A DNA stretch of 64,000 bases, from the NCBI RefSeq assembly GCF_000331535.1, contig NZ_AMZN01000008.1, positions 46,017-110,016 on the forward strand, in the 5' to 3' direction. Positions 28,001 through 36,074 of the stretch are shown here, piece after piece. This DNA is from Fulvivirga imtechensis AK7 (GTDB taxonomy: Bacteria > Bacteroidota > Bacteroidia > Cytophagales > Cyclobacteriaceae). Both the position numbers and the translations under genes were made by a program. The number at the start of each line of letters is the position of its first letter. The stretch's first letter is position 1. Under the pieces are notes generated by a model, which was given only the letters and a program-made list of their open reading frames with translations, did no database searches and was not told the origin of the DNA.

Positions 28001-28480
28001 CCAAAGGTGGAGGTGGAATTTGATGCGAAAAAATTGTATGACTGTTTCTCCCGACCTCCCGTAAAACTGATAAATAAAAGTGAGGAGGGGGAAAATTTCC
28101 GGTGGCTCCTGGGAGATGGAAACACATCTGACGATGATGAAATGATCTATGAATATGGACAGGATGGCGCTTATACGCTAACACTCCTTGGAACGAGAGA
28201 GTTTTGCGTTTTTGAAAAGAGGATAGACCTTAATCTCGTGACCATAAAAGTACCAAATGTTTTAACACCCGATGGCGGGGGGCATAATGATGTTTTTGAA
28301 ATAGTTGCAGGCAGTAGAGTTGATCTCAAAATATTTAACCGGTGGGGTAAGCTGGTGTTTGAAGATAATGATTATCAAAACACCTGGTCAGGGGAAGGAG
28401 ATGCAGCGGGGATCTATTACTATGAGGCCGATATTGAAGGAGAAGTGCTTTGCAAAGGATGGGTGCACCTCATTAAGTAG
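25049..28480 (+). CDS. T9SS-exported surface protein with SBBP-like and PKD domains, gliding-type C-terminus (up to 1143 aa)
   Basis: From about residue 76 the protein reads IKYIQNKGQWSQQALFA, an N-terminal domain common in large Bacteroidota adhesins, then SBBP-like beta-propeller repeats (about 300-800; ELIIFGTTSSADFP and similar), a PKD domain (about 850-905, FEWNFGDGTATT), an Ig-like part, and a type B gliding-motility C-terminal domain (about 1066-1143: VPNVLTPDGGGHNDVFEI, LKIFNRWGKLVFE) that is the T9SS export signal. The start is a problem: residues 9-53 are translated from a family-3 repeat, and the only in-frame ATGs (25049, 25094) are before or inside it. The hydrophobic core of the signal peptide (LIIGLFVGLCSVGTCAS) begins right after the repeat. 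The stop codon is part of another repeat copy. Confidence 0.85.
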   Translation: MHLVRKVISVSKKTPMSALRSSQKCSRTPVRSAFWHFTSLDLDVFLKPLRVFLQTLIIGLFVGLCSVGTCASGDPGIKYIQNKGQWSQQALFAADIPGGNVYVRDNGFMYIFYDTKALHEKHEGYTDQKDYLPSGHRSEHNPSTENLRQHLFTAEFIGADFSRVTPLEQEATSYNYFHGNDPSRWVSGAKAFNKLLHADIYPEIDMITYSKGYSMKYDLVVREGGDPDQVNIKYEGLEDIYLSEGSLFLTTSVNEVQEYQPYAYQWVDGQKKQVVCEYVLQNNILSYSFPLGYNPCLELVIDPILIFSTYSGSPADNWGNTATYGENGKLYAGGITNHYRGGAFLGEFPATPGAFQTSWGGLWDVAILKYDSSGSELEYATYLGGSGSETPHSMIINSKNELIIFGTTSSADFPITTDAYSDTFSGGTSVTPIGGVPFEDGTDIFIAKLNQSGTKLLSSTFVGGSDNDGINPSESILTKNYGDQQKGEVYIDDVDDIYFVGSTSSNDIFSGSTVSFENQYQGGMTDAMVVKMSGDLTSMIWGGYLGGARSDAGFSLRVTEDKHVIAVGGTESADFPTVAGGIQSVYQGGIDGWICKIAATGDLITNSTFLGTSEYDQAYFVDLNSAGEVYVLGQTKGVYPVIGSVFNNPKSGHFIHKLTSDLSATIFSTVFGEPNIQRPNIALTAFLVNDCNNLYVSGWGSTSGSFLGNNYVALDAADMPTTTDALRQTSNGSDFYLMVLDANATSLLYATYFGGDGSIVHVDGGTSRFDKRGIVYHSVCASCFENTSTFPTTEGAWSQVNGASGGCNNAAFKFDLATLKARLQTNSVAFDQPGLSTICMPDDIVFQNFSIGGEVFEWNFGDGTATTRTDTTYIVHNYKAPGQYKVTLRAIDPNTCTSEDLTSTIVEVVKPNVTVSDDSQLCEGDSFRLEASGGVTYHWVSSDSTVISDERTPEVSPIDTTQYFVTITGAKGCIARDTVTLEVIPKVEVEFDAKKLYDCFSRPPVKLINKSEEGENFRWLLGDGNTSDDDEMIYEYGQDGAYTLTLLGTREFCVFEKRIDLNLVTIKVPNVLTPDGGGHNDVFEIVAGSRVDLKIFNRWGKLVFEDNDYQNTWSGEGDAAGIYYYEADIEGEVLCKGWVHLIK
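25072..25217 (+). repeat. Intergenic repeat, family 3, copy B, overlapping a gene start
   Basis: Starts TAGTGTCTCTAAGAAAACG, ends GTTTTCTTACAAACGCTAA. It is open in the frame of the downstream surface-protein gene and encodes its N-terminal extension. It lies in the opposite orientation to copy C at the other end of that gene. Confidence 0.85.
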
Positions 28481-28625
28481 TGTCTATAAGAAAACTCTAA
28501 GTGGCTTTAAGAAAACGTTCCCTCCAAAGGGGGGGGGAAGTCCCAAAAAGCGGAGCGTACTGAGGTACGTGAGCATTTTTAGGACAAGTATAACGCAGAC
28601 ATTGGCGTTTTCTTAGAGACACTAG
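28478..28625 (-). repeat. Intergenic repeat, family 3, copy C (148 bases)
   Basis: Reverse orientation: begins TAGTGTCTATAAGAAAAC and ends GGCGTTTTCTTAGAGACACTA. Its first three bases are the stop codon TAG of the surface-protein gene. It contains a run of eight G (28530-28537 region) not present in the other copies. Confidence 0.85.
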
Positions 28626-28713
28626 GTAAGTTAGGGATATCCTCAAAACAGGATCCACAAGATCAACAATGTCAAAAGGAAGATGAGCAAGGCGATAATA
28701 TCTTTGTGAAACT
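28626..28713. other. Short spacer
   Basis: Between copy C and the stop of the ABCG fusion gene. No gene or clear terminator seen. Confidence 0.4.
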
Positions 28714-31700
28714 TCATCTTCTTGCTTTCCGGGCTGCACTTTCAAGTCCGTTAATGATTTTACGAGGTATATTGAAATAGAGGGTAACTATTAGCAGTAA
28801 TGACATAGCCCAGATCACACCGAGATTGAACCGTAGGGTGTCGAAGGTTGCCCCCAAAAAATGTTTTTTTGGTACATAGAACTGCGCCCGGTAATCTAGC
28901 AGGTGCTTTGGTTCGGGGTCCTTATATATCGGAAATATTTTCTGTACCAGTTCCCCATGTGCTTCTATGATCCTGTGCGGCTCATTTTGGTTTTTTACGA
29001 TCTCTGCTATTGTTTCGTTTTGATACCGGTCCTTGAATGCCTCAAAATCCTTTCTTTCCTGCTCTGTTTTAGTCAGGTTCACGATCAGCTTGTCTTTGGC
29101 CTGATCCGCTTTATTATACCTGGCAATGTAAAACGCCCGTAGTTTTTGAAAGAAGGGGTATAATTCTCGATAGGCTGTGGAATCAAATTTTTCTATTGTC
29201 AGCAAATCGAATTTATCGAATTTATCATTGCCTACTATTTTTAATTCTTTCTCAATCTCACTTCTCAGCAGTGCAAGATTTTCAGCAATATTCTCCCTCA
29301 CAACCGGATCATCATTTTTGAAGTTATTCAGATTATACTCCATTTTTGTTTCAAGGGTAGGGATATAGTATATTTTCTTGTAGTCGGCCTCAGCCATCAC
29401 TTTTTCGTAAGGATAAAACATTTCCTCATACTCATTATCCTTAAACTGCGTTACCATAGCTGCTTCAAAAGCCCATCTTGATGCCATCAGATCGCCTACC
29501 AGCGGTACCTCGCCAGTACTGCTCAGGTCGGGGTTTAGCTTATCAAATTTCACCACCACTCCACTTAGCACCAGTTGAGGTATTAGTAGAATAGGGATCA
29601 TTATATAAATTGTAACGGCTGAATTAAATGCTGATGAAATATTTAAACCCATGACATTGGCCAGACATGAAGTAGAAAACAGGATCAGCCAGTGAGTAAA
29701 GAGCATGCCATCAATTTCAAGGATCAGGTTCCCAATAAGAGCGAAAGTGAAAGTCTGAATAGCCGACAGGGTAAAAAGAATAACAATTTTAGAAGATATA
29801 TAACTGCCTCTGCTCAGGTGCAGAAATGCTTCCCGTTTAAGTATTTTCTGATCTCTTATGATCTCTTCAGCGCTTACGGTCAATCCCATAAACAGCGCGA
29901 CTATTACACTCATAAAAAGATAGGCAGGGATATTTAAGTTCTTGCTAAAGAAATATGTTGGGTCCTCTGAGTGATAAGTGTTGTAATACCGTACAATGTA
30001 TGCCAGAATAAAAGCCAATACTGGGGCTTCTAGCAGGTTGATGATAAGATACTGCTTATTACTCAGCTTTGACAACAGGTCACGCACGGCAAAAAGCTGG
30101 AGTTGCTTTAACCTACTGGGAATATTCAACGTGGAAACAGGGGCCTCTGCAGCAGGCTTAACTTTTGCCGGTTTGGTTTTTTCATTAAAAAATTGATTCC
30201 ATTGCTCTGGTAAGATCTTCCTTTCATTGGTGAAGTTGCCATACTCATTGATCACTTTTGTTTCAATGATGTTGAAGATCTGCTCCGGGTTTACATTGCC
30301 ACATTCATGGCACTCTCCCTGATCACTGTTGATCAGGTTGATAATCTCTTTGAAATAAACTACAGCTTCAACAGGGTTTCCATAATAGATTTGATACCCT
30401 CCGGTATCCAGGATGACCAGCTTATCAAACATCTTGAATATATCCGATGATGGCTGGTGGATGACCACAAATATTAGCTTTCCTTTCAGTGAAAGCTCTT
30501 TCAGCAGATCCATGATGTTTTCGGAATCTCTGGACGAAAGACCGGACGTTGGCTCGTCAACAAAGAGGATCGAAGGTTCTCGAAGTAGCTCCAGGCCTAT
30601 GTTTAACCTCTTTCTCTGCCCGCCACTGATGGTTTTGTCAAGCGGTGATCCTACTTTCAGATCTTTTATGTCCCGCAGGCCAAGATTATTAAGTGTTTTG
30701 ATCACTAATTCTTCAATTTCTGCTTTTGACAGTTGATCAAAACATAGTTTAGCCGCATAAAATAAATTCTGGTGGACAGTCAGTTCTTCAATTAGCAGAT
30801 CGTCCTGAGGCACAAATCCAATTACACCTTTTACAGCATTTGCCTGTTGATGGATGTCAATTCCATTGATGAGCACCTGGCCTTCGGTGGGGCTGTCATT
30901 TCCATTTAGTACATTAAGCAAAGTGGATTTTCCGGCACCACTGGCACCCATTAACCCAACAAGCCGGCCGGATTCTTCAGCAATATTGATATTTCGAAGC
31001 CCAAGCTTACCCCCTTTAAATTTATATGAGATGTGTTTTGCTTCAAAGGATATCCGTTTTTCGCTCCCCTTTTTGATGAATTTGCTGATAACATCTCCAT
31101 AATAGATAGGGGCGGTTTTTTCAGCGCGCAGTGTTGAACCAATAGCCAACACACTTTTCTTTCCTGATTTAAGCGGAACGCCATTAAGATACAAATCAGA
31201 GTTCCCCTGGTATTTGATAAAGTATGTGTCGGCTTTTTCCAAATGAAGGATAGAGATGAAGCCATTGAGCCCTTCTCGATACAAGTGTTTAAAAGGAGGG
31301 TCTGTGCGCTTATTTCCATCTACGATAAGTATGGATTCGGAAGAAAAATCCTTCAGTTCCTTACCTACTACGAATATCTTGATCAGCTCTATTTCTTCCT
31401 CAGATACATTAAATGCAGAACCAATGGAAGCAACCAACTCCTCTTCTCGCTCTGATATATATCCATCTGCAAGAATGATCCCCATTAGCTCAAGAATAAT
31501 AACCACCTTTTGCTTCTGAGTCAGCTCCTCATTTATTTGAGCGCAAATTGCCTGAATACGCTTTTGTTCCTCTTCAATGTCTATATTTTCATCAATGATA
31601 ATGGAGTCGCTATAGGTATCAAAAAGCTTGAGATAATGTGCCACTGCATTTTTATTCAAATGGTCAAAGAGAAAAGCCTCGATTTGGTCACGCTCCTGAT

Positions 31701-31770
31701 CGGTTACTTTGTCTTCCTTAGCTACAATAGCAAACAACTGTATTATAGCTTTAAGTAAAGGTTCACTCAT
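28714..31770 (-). CDS. TerB-like domain fused to an ABCG-type ABC transporter (1018 aa)
   Basis: Residues 1-150 are helical and match the TerB/DjlA-like pattern with acidic metal-site motifs in duplicate (IVAKEDKVTDQERDQIEAF and GIILADGYISEREEELV). Residues 155-225 form a small beta domain resembling an FHA-like module (SDLYLNGVPLKSGKKSVLAI). The ABC domain follows with Walker A GASGAGKST (275-283), signature ISGGQRKR (381-388) and Walker B ILFVDEPT (401-408), then an ABC2 membrane domain of about six helices with a long soluble insertion (about 790-960) before the last helix. This is the ABCG/White order (ATPase first) and the protein should work as a dimer. Substrate unknown. It follows a terminator, so it has its own promoter. 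Confidence 0.85.
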   Translation of the reverse strand: MSEPLLKAIIQLFAIVAKEDKVTDQERDQIEAFLFDHLNKNAVAHYLKLFDTYSDSIIIDENIDIEEEQKRIQAICAQINEELTQKQKVVIILELMGIILADGYISEREEELVASIGSAFNVSEEEIELIKIFVVGKELKDFSSESILIVDGNKRTDPPFKHLYREGLNGFISILHLEKADTYFIKYQGNSDLYLNGVPLKSGKKSVLAIGSTLRAEKTAPIYYGDVISKFIKKGSEKRISFEAKHISYKFKGGKLGLRNINIAEESGRLVGLMGASGAGKSTLLNVLNGNDSPTEGQVLINGIDIHQQANAVKGVIGFVPQDDLLIEELTVHQNLFYAAKLCFDQLSKAEIEELVIKTLNNLGLRDIKDLKVGSPLDKTISGGQRKRLNIGLELLREPSILFVDEPTSGLSSRDSENIMDLLKELSLKGKLIFVVIHQPSSDIFKMFDKLVILDTGGYQIYYGNPVEAVVYFKEIINLINSDQGECHECGNVNPEQIFNIIETKVINEYGNFTNERKILPEQWNQFFNEKTKPAKVKPAAEAPVSTLNIPSRLKQLQLFAVRDLLSKLSNKQYLIINLLEAPVLAFILAYIVRYYNTYHSEDPTYFFSKNLNIPAYLFMSVIVALFMGLTVSAEEIIRDQKILKREAFLHLSRGSYISSKIVILFTLSAIQTFTFALIGNLILEIDGMLFTHWLILFSTSCLANVMGLNISSAFNSAVTIYIMIPILLIPQLVLSGVVVKFDKLNPDLSSTGEVPLVGDLMASRWAFEAAMVTQFKDNEYEEMFYPYEKVMAEADYKKIYYIPTLETKMEYNLNNFKNDDPVVRENIAENLALLRSEIEKELKIVGNDKFDKFDLLTIEKFDSTAYRELYPFFQKLRAFYIARYNKADQAKDKLIVNLTKTEQERKDFEAFKDRYQNETIAEIVKNQNEPHRIIEAHGELVQKIFPIYKDPEPKHLLDYRAQFYVPKKHFLGATFDTLRFNLGVIWAMSLLLIVTLYFNIPRKIINGLESAARKARR

Positions 31771-31830
31771 GGGATGTACTAATAGACAATGAAAAAGAGA
31801 AAATACTAATTTAATTCTTTTGGTGAATAA

Positions 31831-31864
31831 AAAAAGGGATCGAATTCAATTCGATCCCTTTTGT
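31831..31864 (-). terminator. Terminator for the lipoprotein gene (works both ways)
   Basis: AAAAGGGATCGAATT (left arm) and AATTCGATCCCTTTT (right arm) form a perfect 15-bp stem with one central base and A/T tails. It lies 20 bases after the stop of the minus-strand lipoprotein gene. Confidence 0.8.
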
Positions 31865-31882
31865 CTGCTTTATATCATTTTT

Positions 31883-32779
31883 TTATTCAGTAATAGAATT
31901 TCTGATCTCAGCTACTTTAGAAGTTATTTCAGCCAGTGTGTCGTCAGTTAATACAAGATCAGCGCGGTTTTTCTGTATTTGATCAGCGATGTTAAGCGAA
32001 TCGTAATCTTTTTCCAGTTCGCGAAGGTCTGTGATCAATTTATCCACTGGTGCACTGTTCTCAACAGTTCCAAGCATTTTTATAAGGTCCTTAAGAGATT
32101 TTTCCTGCTCAAGCACCACCCTGATAAGCGGAGTCAAAACGAGATTTCTGCTATCATCGGGAAGAATATCTTTAGGGTACGTTTTGATCAATTCGGTAGA
32201 TATATATAATCCTTCGATAAAGCTTCCGGTGATGATCAGTGCGGCCAGTTTATTTCTGTCATCATCTTTCAGGTATGCTTCCGTATGGTGAATAGTTTCA
32301 TTTAAGAGGTATGACAAAGAGTCTTTTCTTGAAAGGTTACTTTCAAATCTTTTGATGAGCTGGGTATCAAAAGCGCCAGTAACACCAAGGTTGTCAGCCA
32401 GTTTTTTTGCTGAGCTCATGTAGGTAAGTGCTTCCTGAACTTTGTCATAAGAAACAAGGTATCCAATATCGGCAGCGTATATCCCAAGGTTTAAAGCTGC
32501 TTTGTCATTTCGTGAAGCGTATCGATCGGCCTTATTATTATCATTGATCAATGACTGGTTAAATTCTGCACCTGTTGCTTCGAGAAGGAAGGGTATCTCA
32601 GATGGGGACGGTATTTCATAAACTACTTCCTGGATCTGTTCTTTCAGATCAGATTCCGCCCGGTCAAATTCTTCAGCGGCTTGATCCTTTTTTTCTTCGC
32701 TGGTTTGATTACCACAAGAAAATAGCCCACCAAGTAAAATTAAGGATAAACATAAGGATCCTAGTTGTTTATAATTCAT
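31883..32779 (-). CDS. Helical lipoprotein of unknown function (about 298 aa)
   Basis: The start is placed at the ATG at 32779 (MNYKQLGSLCLSLILLGG), because it gives a normal lipoprotein signal ending GLFSC with Cys22; the ATG ten codons upstream would add an unlikely leader. The mature protein is almost all helical: an acidic coiled-coil start (EEKKDQAAEEFDRAESDLKEQI), a middle with LNLGIYAADIGYLVSYDKVQ and a C-terminal helix bundle. Similar unassigned lipoproteins occur in Cytophagales as far as I recall. It is oriented with the ABCG fusion gene but separated from it by a strong terminator. Confidence 0.7.
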   Translation of the reverse strand: MNYKQLGSLCLSLILLGGLFSCGNQTSEEKKDQAAEEFDRAESDLKEQIQEVVYEIPSPSEIPFLLEATGAEFNQSLINDNNKADRYASRNDKAALNLGIYAADIGYLVSYDKVQEALTYMSSAKKLADNLGVTGAFDTQLIKRFESNLSRKDSLSYLLNETIHHTEAYLKDDDRNKLAALIITGSFIEGLYISTELIKTYPKDILPDDSRNLVLTPLIRVVLEQEKSLKDLIKMLGTVENSAPVDKLITDLRELEKDYDSLNIADQIQKNRADLVLTDDTLAEITSKVAEIRNSITE

Positions 32780-33045
32780 AGTTTTCAAAGTTAATATATG
32801 ATTCTCCAATTTTAATATATTTTTTTTGCGTATGAAACATAAAACGGATTTTTTGACTTAGATCAGGTTAAAATTAAAAGCTCTGTTTCACTTATTTATA
32901 AGAAGAGGCAGATATATATGTTTACAAATATTTAATAAATAGGATATTTCCTTCAATATGCGAAAAACAGCATAGCAACGATTGGATTCAACTATACGAA
33001 TAATTATAATAGCCTAAATTTTTTGGACCAGAATTTCAGGGATAG

Positions 33046-33453
33046 ATGAACAGACCATGTGCCGAGGTTGTCATGTTGGTTGATGATAATGAAATTGACA
33101 TTTTTATAAATCAAAAGATCTTAGAGTTTAATCGTTTTGCTAAGAAACTTTTAACTTTTAATTCCGGACGTACCGCACTTGATTATTTAGGGTCTTCAGC
33201 ATTGGAGGATCTTCCTGAAGTAATCTTTCTGGATCTCAATATGCCGGTTATAGATGGGTTTAGATTCCTATACGAGTTCTCCAAATTTCCGGAGAAAATC
33301 AAAAAGAAAAGTTCCATTGTAATACTCACCAGTTCTGACAATCTAAGAGACAAAGAAAAGGTAAAGGTAAATGTGGACGTTATCCAATTTCTCTCCAAGC
33401 CGCTTAATGATCAGAAAGTGGATAAAATAAGAATGATGCTACAGAAGGTGTGA
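33046..33453 (+). CDS. Single-domain response regulator, CheY-like (135 aa)
   Basis: Stand-alone receiver domain. Acidic pocket Asp13/Asp14 in VMLVDDNEIDIF, phosphoacceptor Asp63 in FLDLNMPVIDGF, Thr95 in VILTSSD and Lys118 in FLSKPL. There is no output domain; it would act by protein contact or in a phosphorelay. The DDNEIDIFINQKIL opening is typical of the Bacteroidota group that pairs with hybrid histidine kinases elsewhere in the genome. No kinase gene is adjacent. Confidence 0.93.
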   Translation: MNRPCAEVVMLVDDNEIDIFINQKILEFNRFAKKLLTFNSGRTALDYLGSSALEDLPEVIFLDLNMPVIDGFRFLYEFSKFPEKIKKKSSIVILTSSDNLRDKEKVKVNVDVIQFLSKPLNDQKVDKIRMMLQKV

Positions 33454-33863
33454 TGCTGGTTCAGTTTGAAGTTTACCTTTTACTTTTTTTATCACTATCA
33501 GCTAATGTTGAGTTAAGCATACTTTAGCCATACCAAGCTTTGTTATTTTTGTTCCATGCTGCCTTAAAAAATATGAGCATCCCGAAAGCTTTCGGGATGC
33601 TCATATTTTTTGCTTTGCCTGGAACAAAAATAACAGCAACTTATACGGCACAGTACGCTTAACTCAACATTAGTGTACAAATTAGATGTTTGAACGCATA
33701 TTACAGTAAAACATAAAATAATTAATATTTTTCTTGAATCTTCTGATTGGTATATATTAATTTGTAGATTGAACTATTTTTGAAATTATGTCAATCTGTC
33801 TGTTTAGCAGCTTTTTGCTTCATCACTAGCCTTTGTAACTCCTAACCAAATTTATCCCGTAAA
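33454..33863. other. Gene-free stretch with MITE copy B
   Basis: 410 bases without a gene. The middle is the MITE-like element (33502-33673); the remainder (33674-33863) is A/T-rich and should hold the promoter of the next gene, but I cannot point to one. Confidence 0.5.
33502..33673 (-). repeat. MITE-like element, family 1, copy B (172 bases)
   Basis: Starts CTAATGTTGAGTTAAG and ends CTTAACTCAACATTAG: a perfect 16-base terminal inverted repeat. It is the reverse complement of copy A at 19995-20160 over both outer thirds. The centre (33566-33611) is a perfect 46-base palindrome carrying the ATCCCGAAAGC core found at 2441-2490. Confidence 0.88.
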
Positions 33864-34532
33864 GTGAATAAAATAACAATTCTCCTAACTATTTCTTTGT
33901 GTTTGTCAGCCGCTGATCAGGTTGCTGGTCAGTCTTCTGTTGATATGCTTGACGCTTATATGCTGGATATCAGAGAAGGTTCCCTTCAGGCTGTACCACG
34001 TGAAATCATCACCGATCAGCAGAACGCATCAGCTTTGATCAATGCTTTGGAGCAGTATTATAGTGATAGCGTGGTGTCTGTACGTGCAATGGCTTATGAT
34101 CTGTCAAAGAGAATTGCATTAGGTAGTGACAACAATAGCGTTAGACAAGAAGTTGTTGGCGTTCTAATTTCCGCACTGAGAGATAAGGATTCTGGCGTAA
34201 TTGGCAGAGTAGCTACCGGATTAACCTATTTTCAAAAAGATGATTTTACACCTGCGTCCACTAACTCTCTTACCGCCTTACCTGATCCAAAGCAGCCGCA
34301 CCTGGACAAAGTAATCATGCTGACCGGGTTTGTTGGTGGTCCTAATGATATGGATGTATTAAGGAACCTGGCAAACCAAAGCATTGGAAGGAACGCTAAA
34401 TGGAGTGCATACCTGGTAATGGCACGTTTGGGTGATGAGGGTGCTCTAATAAGGGTGTTAAACAGCGTTAAGAGTCGGTCACTCAATGATGATGTGGTAG
34501 AGGAATTACCGACAGTGCCGGAAATACTGTAA
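33864..34532 (+). pseudogene. Secreted HEAT-repeat protein, 5' part of a frameshifted gene
   Basis: GTG start, signal peptide NKITILLTISLCLSAADQVAG, then short helical repeats of HEAT type (VVSVRAMAYDLSKRIAL, VRQEVVGVLISALRDKD, WSAYLVMARLGDEGALIRVL). The frame stops at 34532. In another frame the sequence continues without a break from 34493 onward into the next segment (GNTVIVDGNGNVHNTGG), so a small insertion or deletion between 34493 and 34530 probably split one gene. A real short protein remains possible. Confidence 0.55.
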
Positions 34533-35248
34533 TAGTGGATGGCAATGGAAATGTTCATAATACCGGAGGGTCGAATCAAGATGGAGATAATACACCACCT
34601 GCGGTGACAGACAGTACACAATATCTTATTGTGTTTGACAAAAATCCAAATCAAACCTATGGCTTCGACAAGAAGGAATACGATGCACATCTGAATAACT
34701 ACAATACCGCTGTGATCCATGAAGAACAGTATATCATCCCCTGGAAATCTGTTCAGAGTGGTGGCATCGACTATGTAGATGTGCAGAATGCTCAGGCAGA
34801 CCGGCAGGCAGCTTTCCCTGATGCCATAGGCTTCAAAACTGCCACCAGGACACTTTCGGCTCAGGCAGGAATGGATGACAATAAAAAGAAGCTGAGTGTC
34901 ATCGGAACCACGCATGAAAATGTGGAAGAGGTGTTGGTATATGTCATTCGCAAAGATGAAGAGGGTAAGGATACCGAGGAAGTGGTGGGCAAACTGAACG
35001 TGATCAGCTATGATCAGGTCTACAATAAAGTTTACATTGTTCCGGTCAACGGTAATGGATATCCTTACAACCAGACCTCACTGGCCAATGAGCTAAACAG
35101 GATATACGCCCAGGCGGCAGTGCGATGGGATGTGAGAATGCATGCAGGCATTCAGGTAGACTGGGATCTGGATGGAGATGGCAAAATGGACCACGAAGCG
35201 CCCATCCGATTTCTTCAACGCCTTCAAAATATTTTCCCTCAAACTTAA
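34493..35248 (+). pseudogene. Exoprotein fragment, continuation after a frameshift and truncated at the 3' end
   Basis: The frame opens at 34493 and is coherent protein: a Gly/Asn/Asp linker, then QYLIVFDKNPNQTYGFDKKE, GKLNVISYDQVYNKVYIVPV and NELNRIYAQAAVRWDV, then DWDLDGDGKMDHEAP, after which it ends abruptly (IRFLQRLQNIFPQT). I recall the VYIVPVNG...LNRIYAQA layout from large secreted Bacteroidota proteins that go on to another domain; that part is missing here. No ATG exists near the opening of the frame; a GTG at 34535 is the only nearby start. Confidence 0.55.
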
Positions 35249-35353
35249 CTCATCGAAATTAGTTTTATTAAATATCCATTTCAACTTCCCGAGTTCATCA
35301 AACTCTGGATTTGAGAGATCTTTTATAAATTGATTCCTTATAGTGCTACACAT
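35205..35353 (-). pseudogene. Possible gene relic on the opposite strand
   Basis: The minus-strand frame from 35353 reads FIKDLSNPEFDELGKLKWIF and FDELSLRENILKALKKSDG, which looks like real protein rather than an antisense shadow, and it covers the spot where the plus-strand fragment loses its sense. No start context, no partner domain; it may be the end of another gene pasted in by a rearrangement. Confidence 0.25.
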
Positions 35354-35706
35354 AATCGGTTCGAAGGCCTACCTCGCCATGGGTATTTTTTATGCTGTTA
35401 TAGATTTGGGCCAGGGTGAGACTTTGTTGGAAACGACTCTGGGGAAGGATATAGAAGTTAACGGGATTACTATCCCCCTGGTTAGTTATAAACCTGATAT
35501 TGTTCATTACAATGGCAGAATATGGTATTTGGACAGGCATGAGGGGAAGTACTTTTTATTCGGACGGGGGTGCCAGACACAGGGGAAATTGCTTTTAGCC
35601 AGTATTTAAGTGAGCTTAATTCGCCTTGCTATTCTCCGCAGTTTCATGAGGATAGAATGTATATACTTGATCAGGAGGGGACACTGCATATTTTCGAATG
35701 GTAATA
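35343..35706 (+). pseudogene. C-terminal gene remnant with a frameshift at a G tract
   Basis: Frame one from 35343 reads AVIDLGQGETLLETT and NGRIWYLDRHEGKYFLFGRG and hits a stop at 35609. If one G is added to the GGGGG run at 35566-35570, the reading goes on as VPDTGEIAFSQYLSELNSP to LDQEGTLHIFEW and ends at a natural stop near 35705. The reconstructed piece is beta-rich, perhaps propeller-like. Without a proper start it is likely the tail of a lost gene. Confidence 0.5.
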
Positions 35707-36074
35707 GCTGGTGCTATTTTAACAAAATTGTGTAGAATGAGAAGGATAAAAATTTCAATGTTCCTCTGTCTTGAGAAACTTTGAAATATCTGGTTTATAT
35801 TGTTTAATAAAAATAACATAAAATAGTACATGTGTATGTTTATTATTATATATTAAGAAAAATTTGGTATTTTTGAAATGAAAACGCTAATTTAGAACAT
35901 AATTCTTATGAGGAGATAGTTATATTTACATGGTATTTAAGATATTTTTTAAATACTATGATTAGAAACGACAAAAAGTTTAAAATACCATACATTTATT
36001 TTTAGAATGCGTGTCGCAACATATAATTCATCCTATTATCTTAGAAGTTTGATTTATATTATAATTTTAAAAAA
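35707..36074. promoter_or_regulatory. A/T-rich leader of the surface-protein operon
   Basis: 368 bases, strongly A/T-rich, no gene. TATTTTTG at 35868-35875 fits the Bacteroidota -7 consensus TAnnTTTG exactly, but no matching TTTG is found about 19 bases upstream, and the leader would be about 200 bases long. The region must carry the promoter of the operon that follows. Confidence 0.35.

Noticed and set aside
34232..34915. Open frame of 227 codons on the minus strand
   Set aside because: Covers two plus-strand segments with convincing protein sequence; its own translation has no domain-like pattern.
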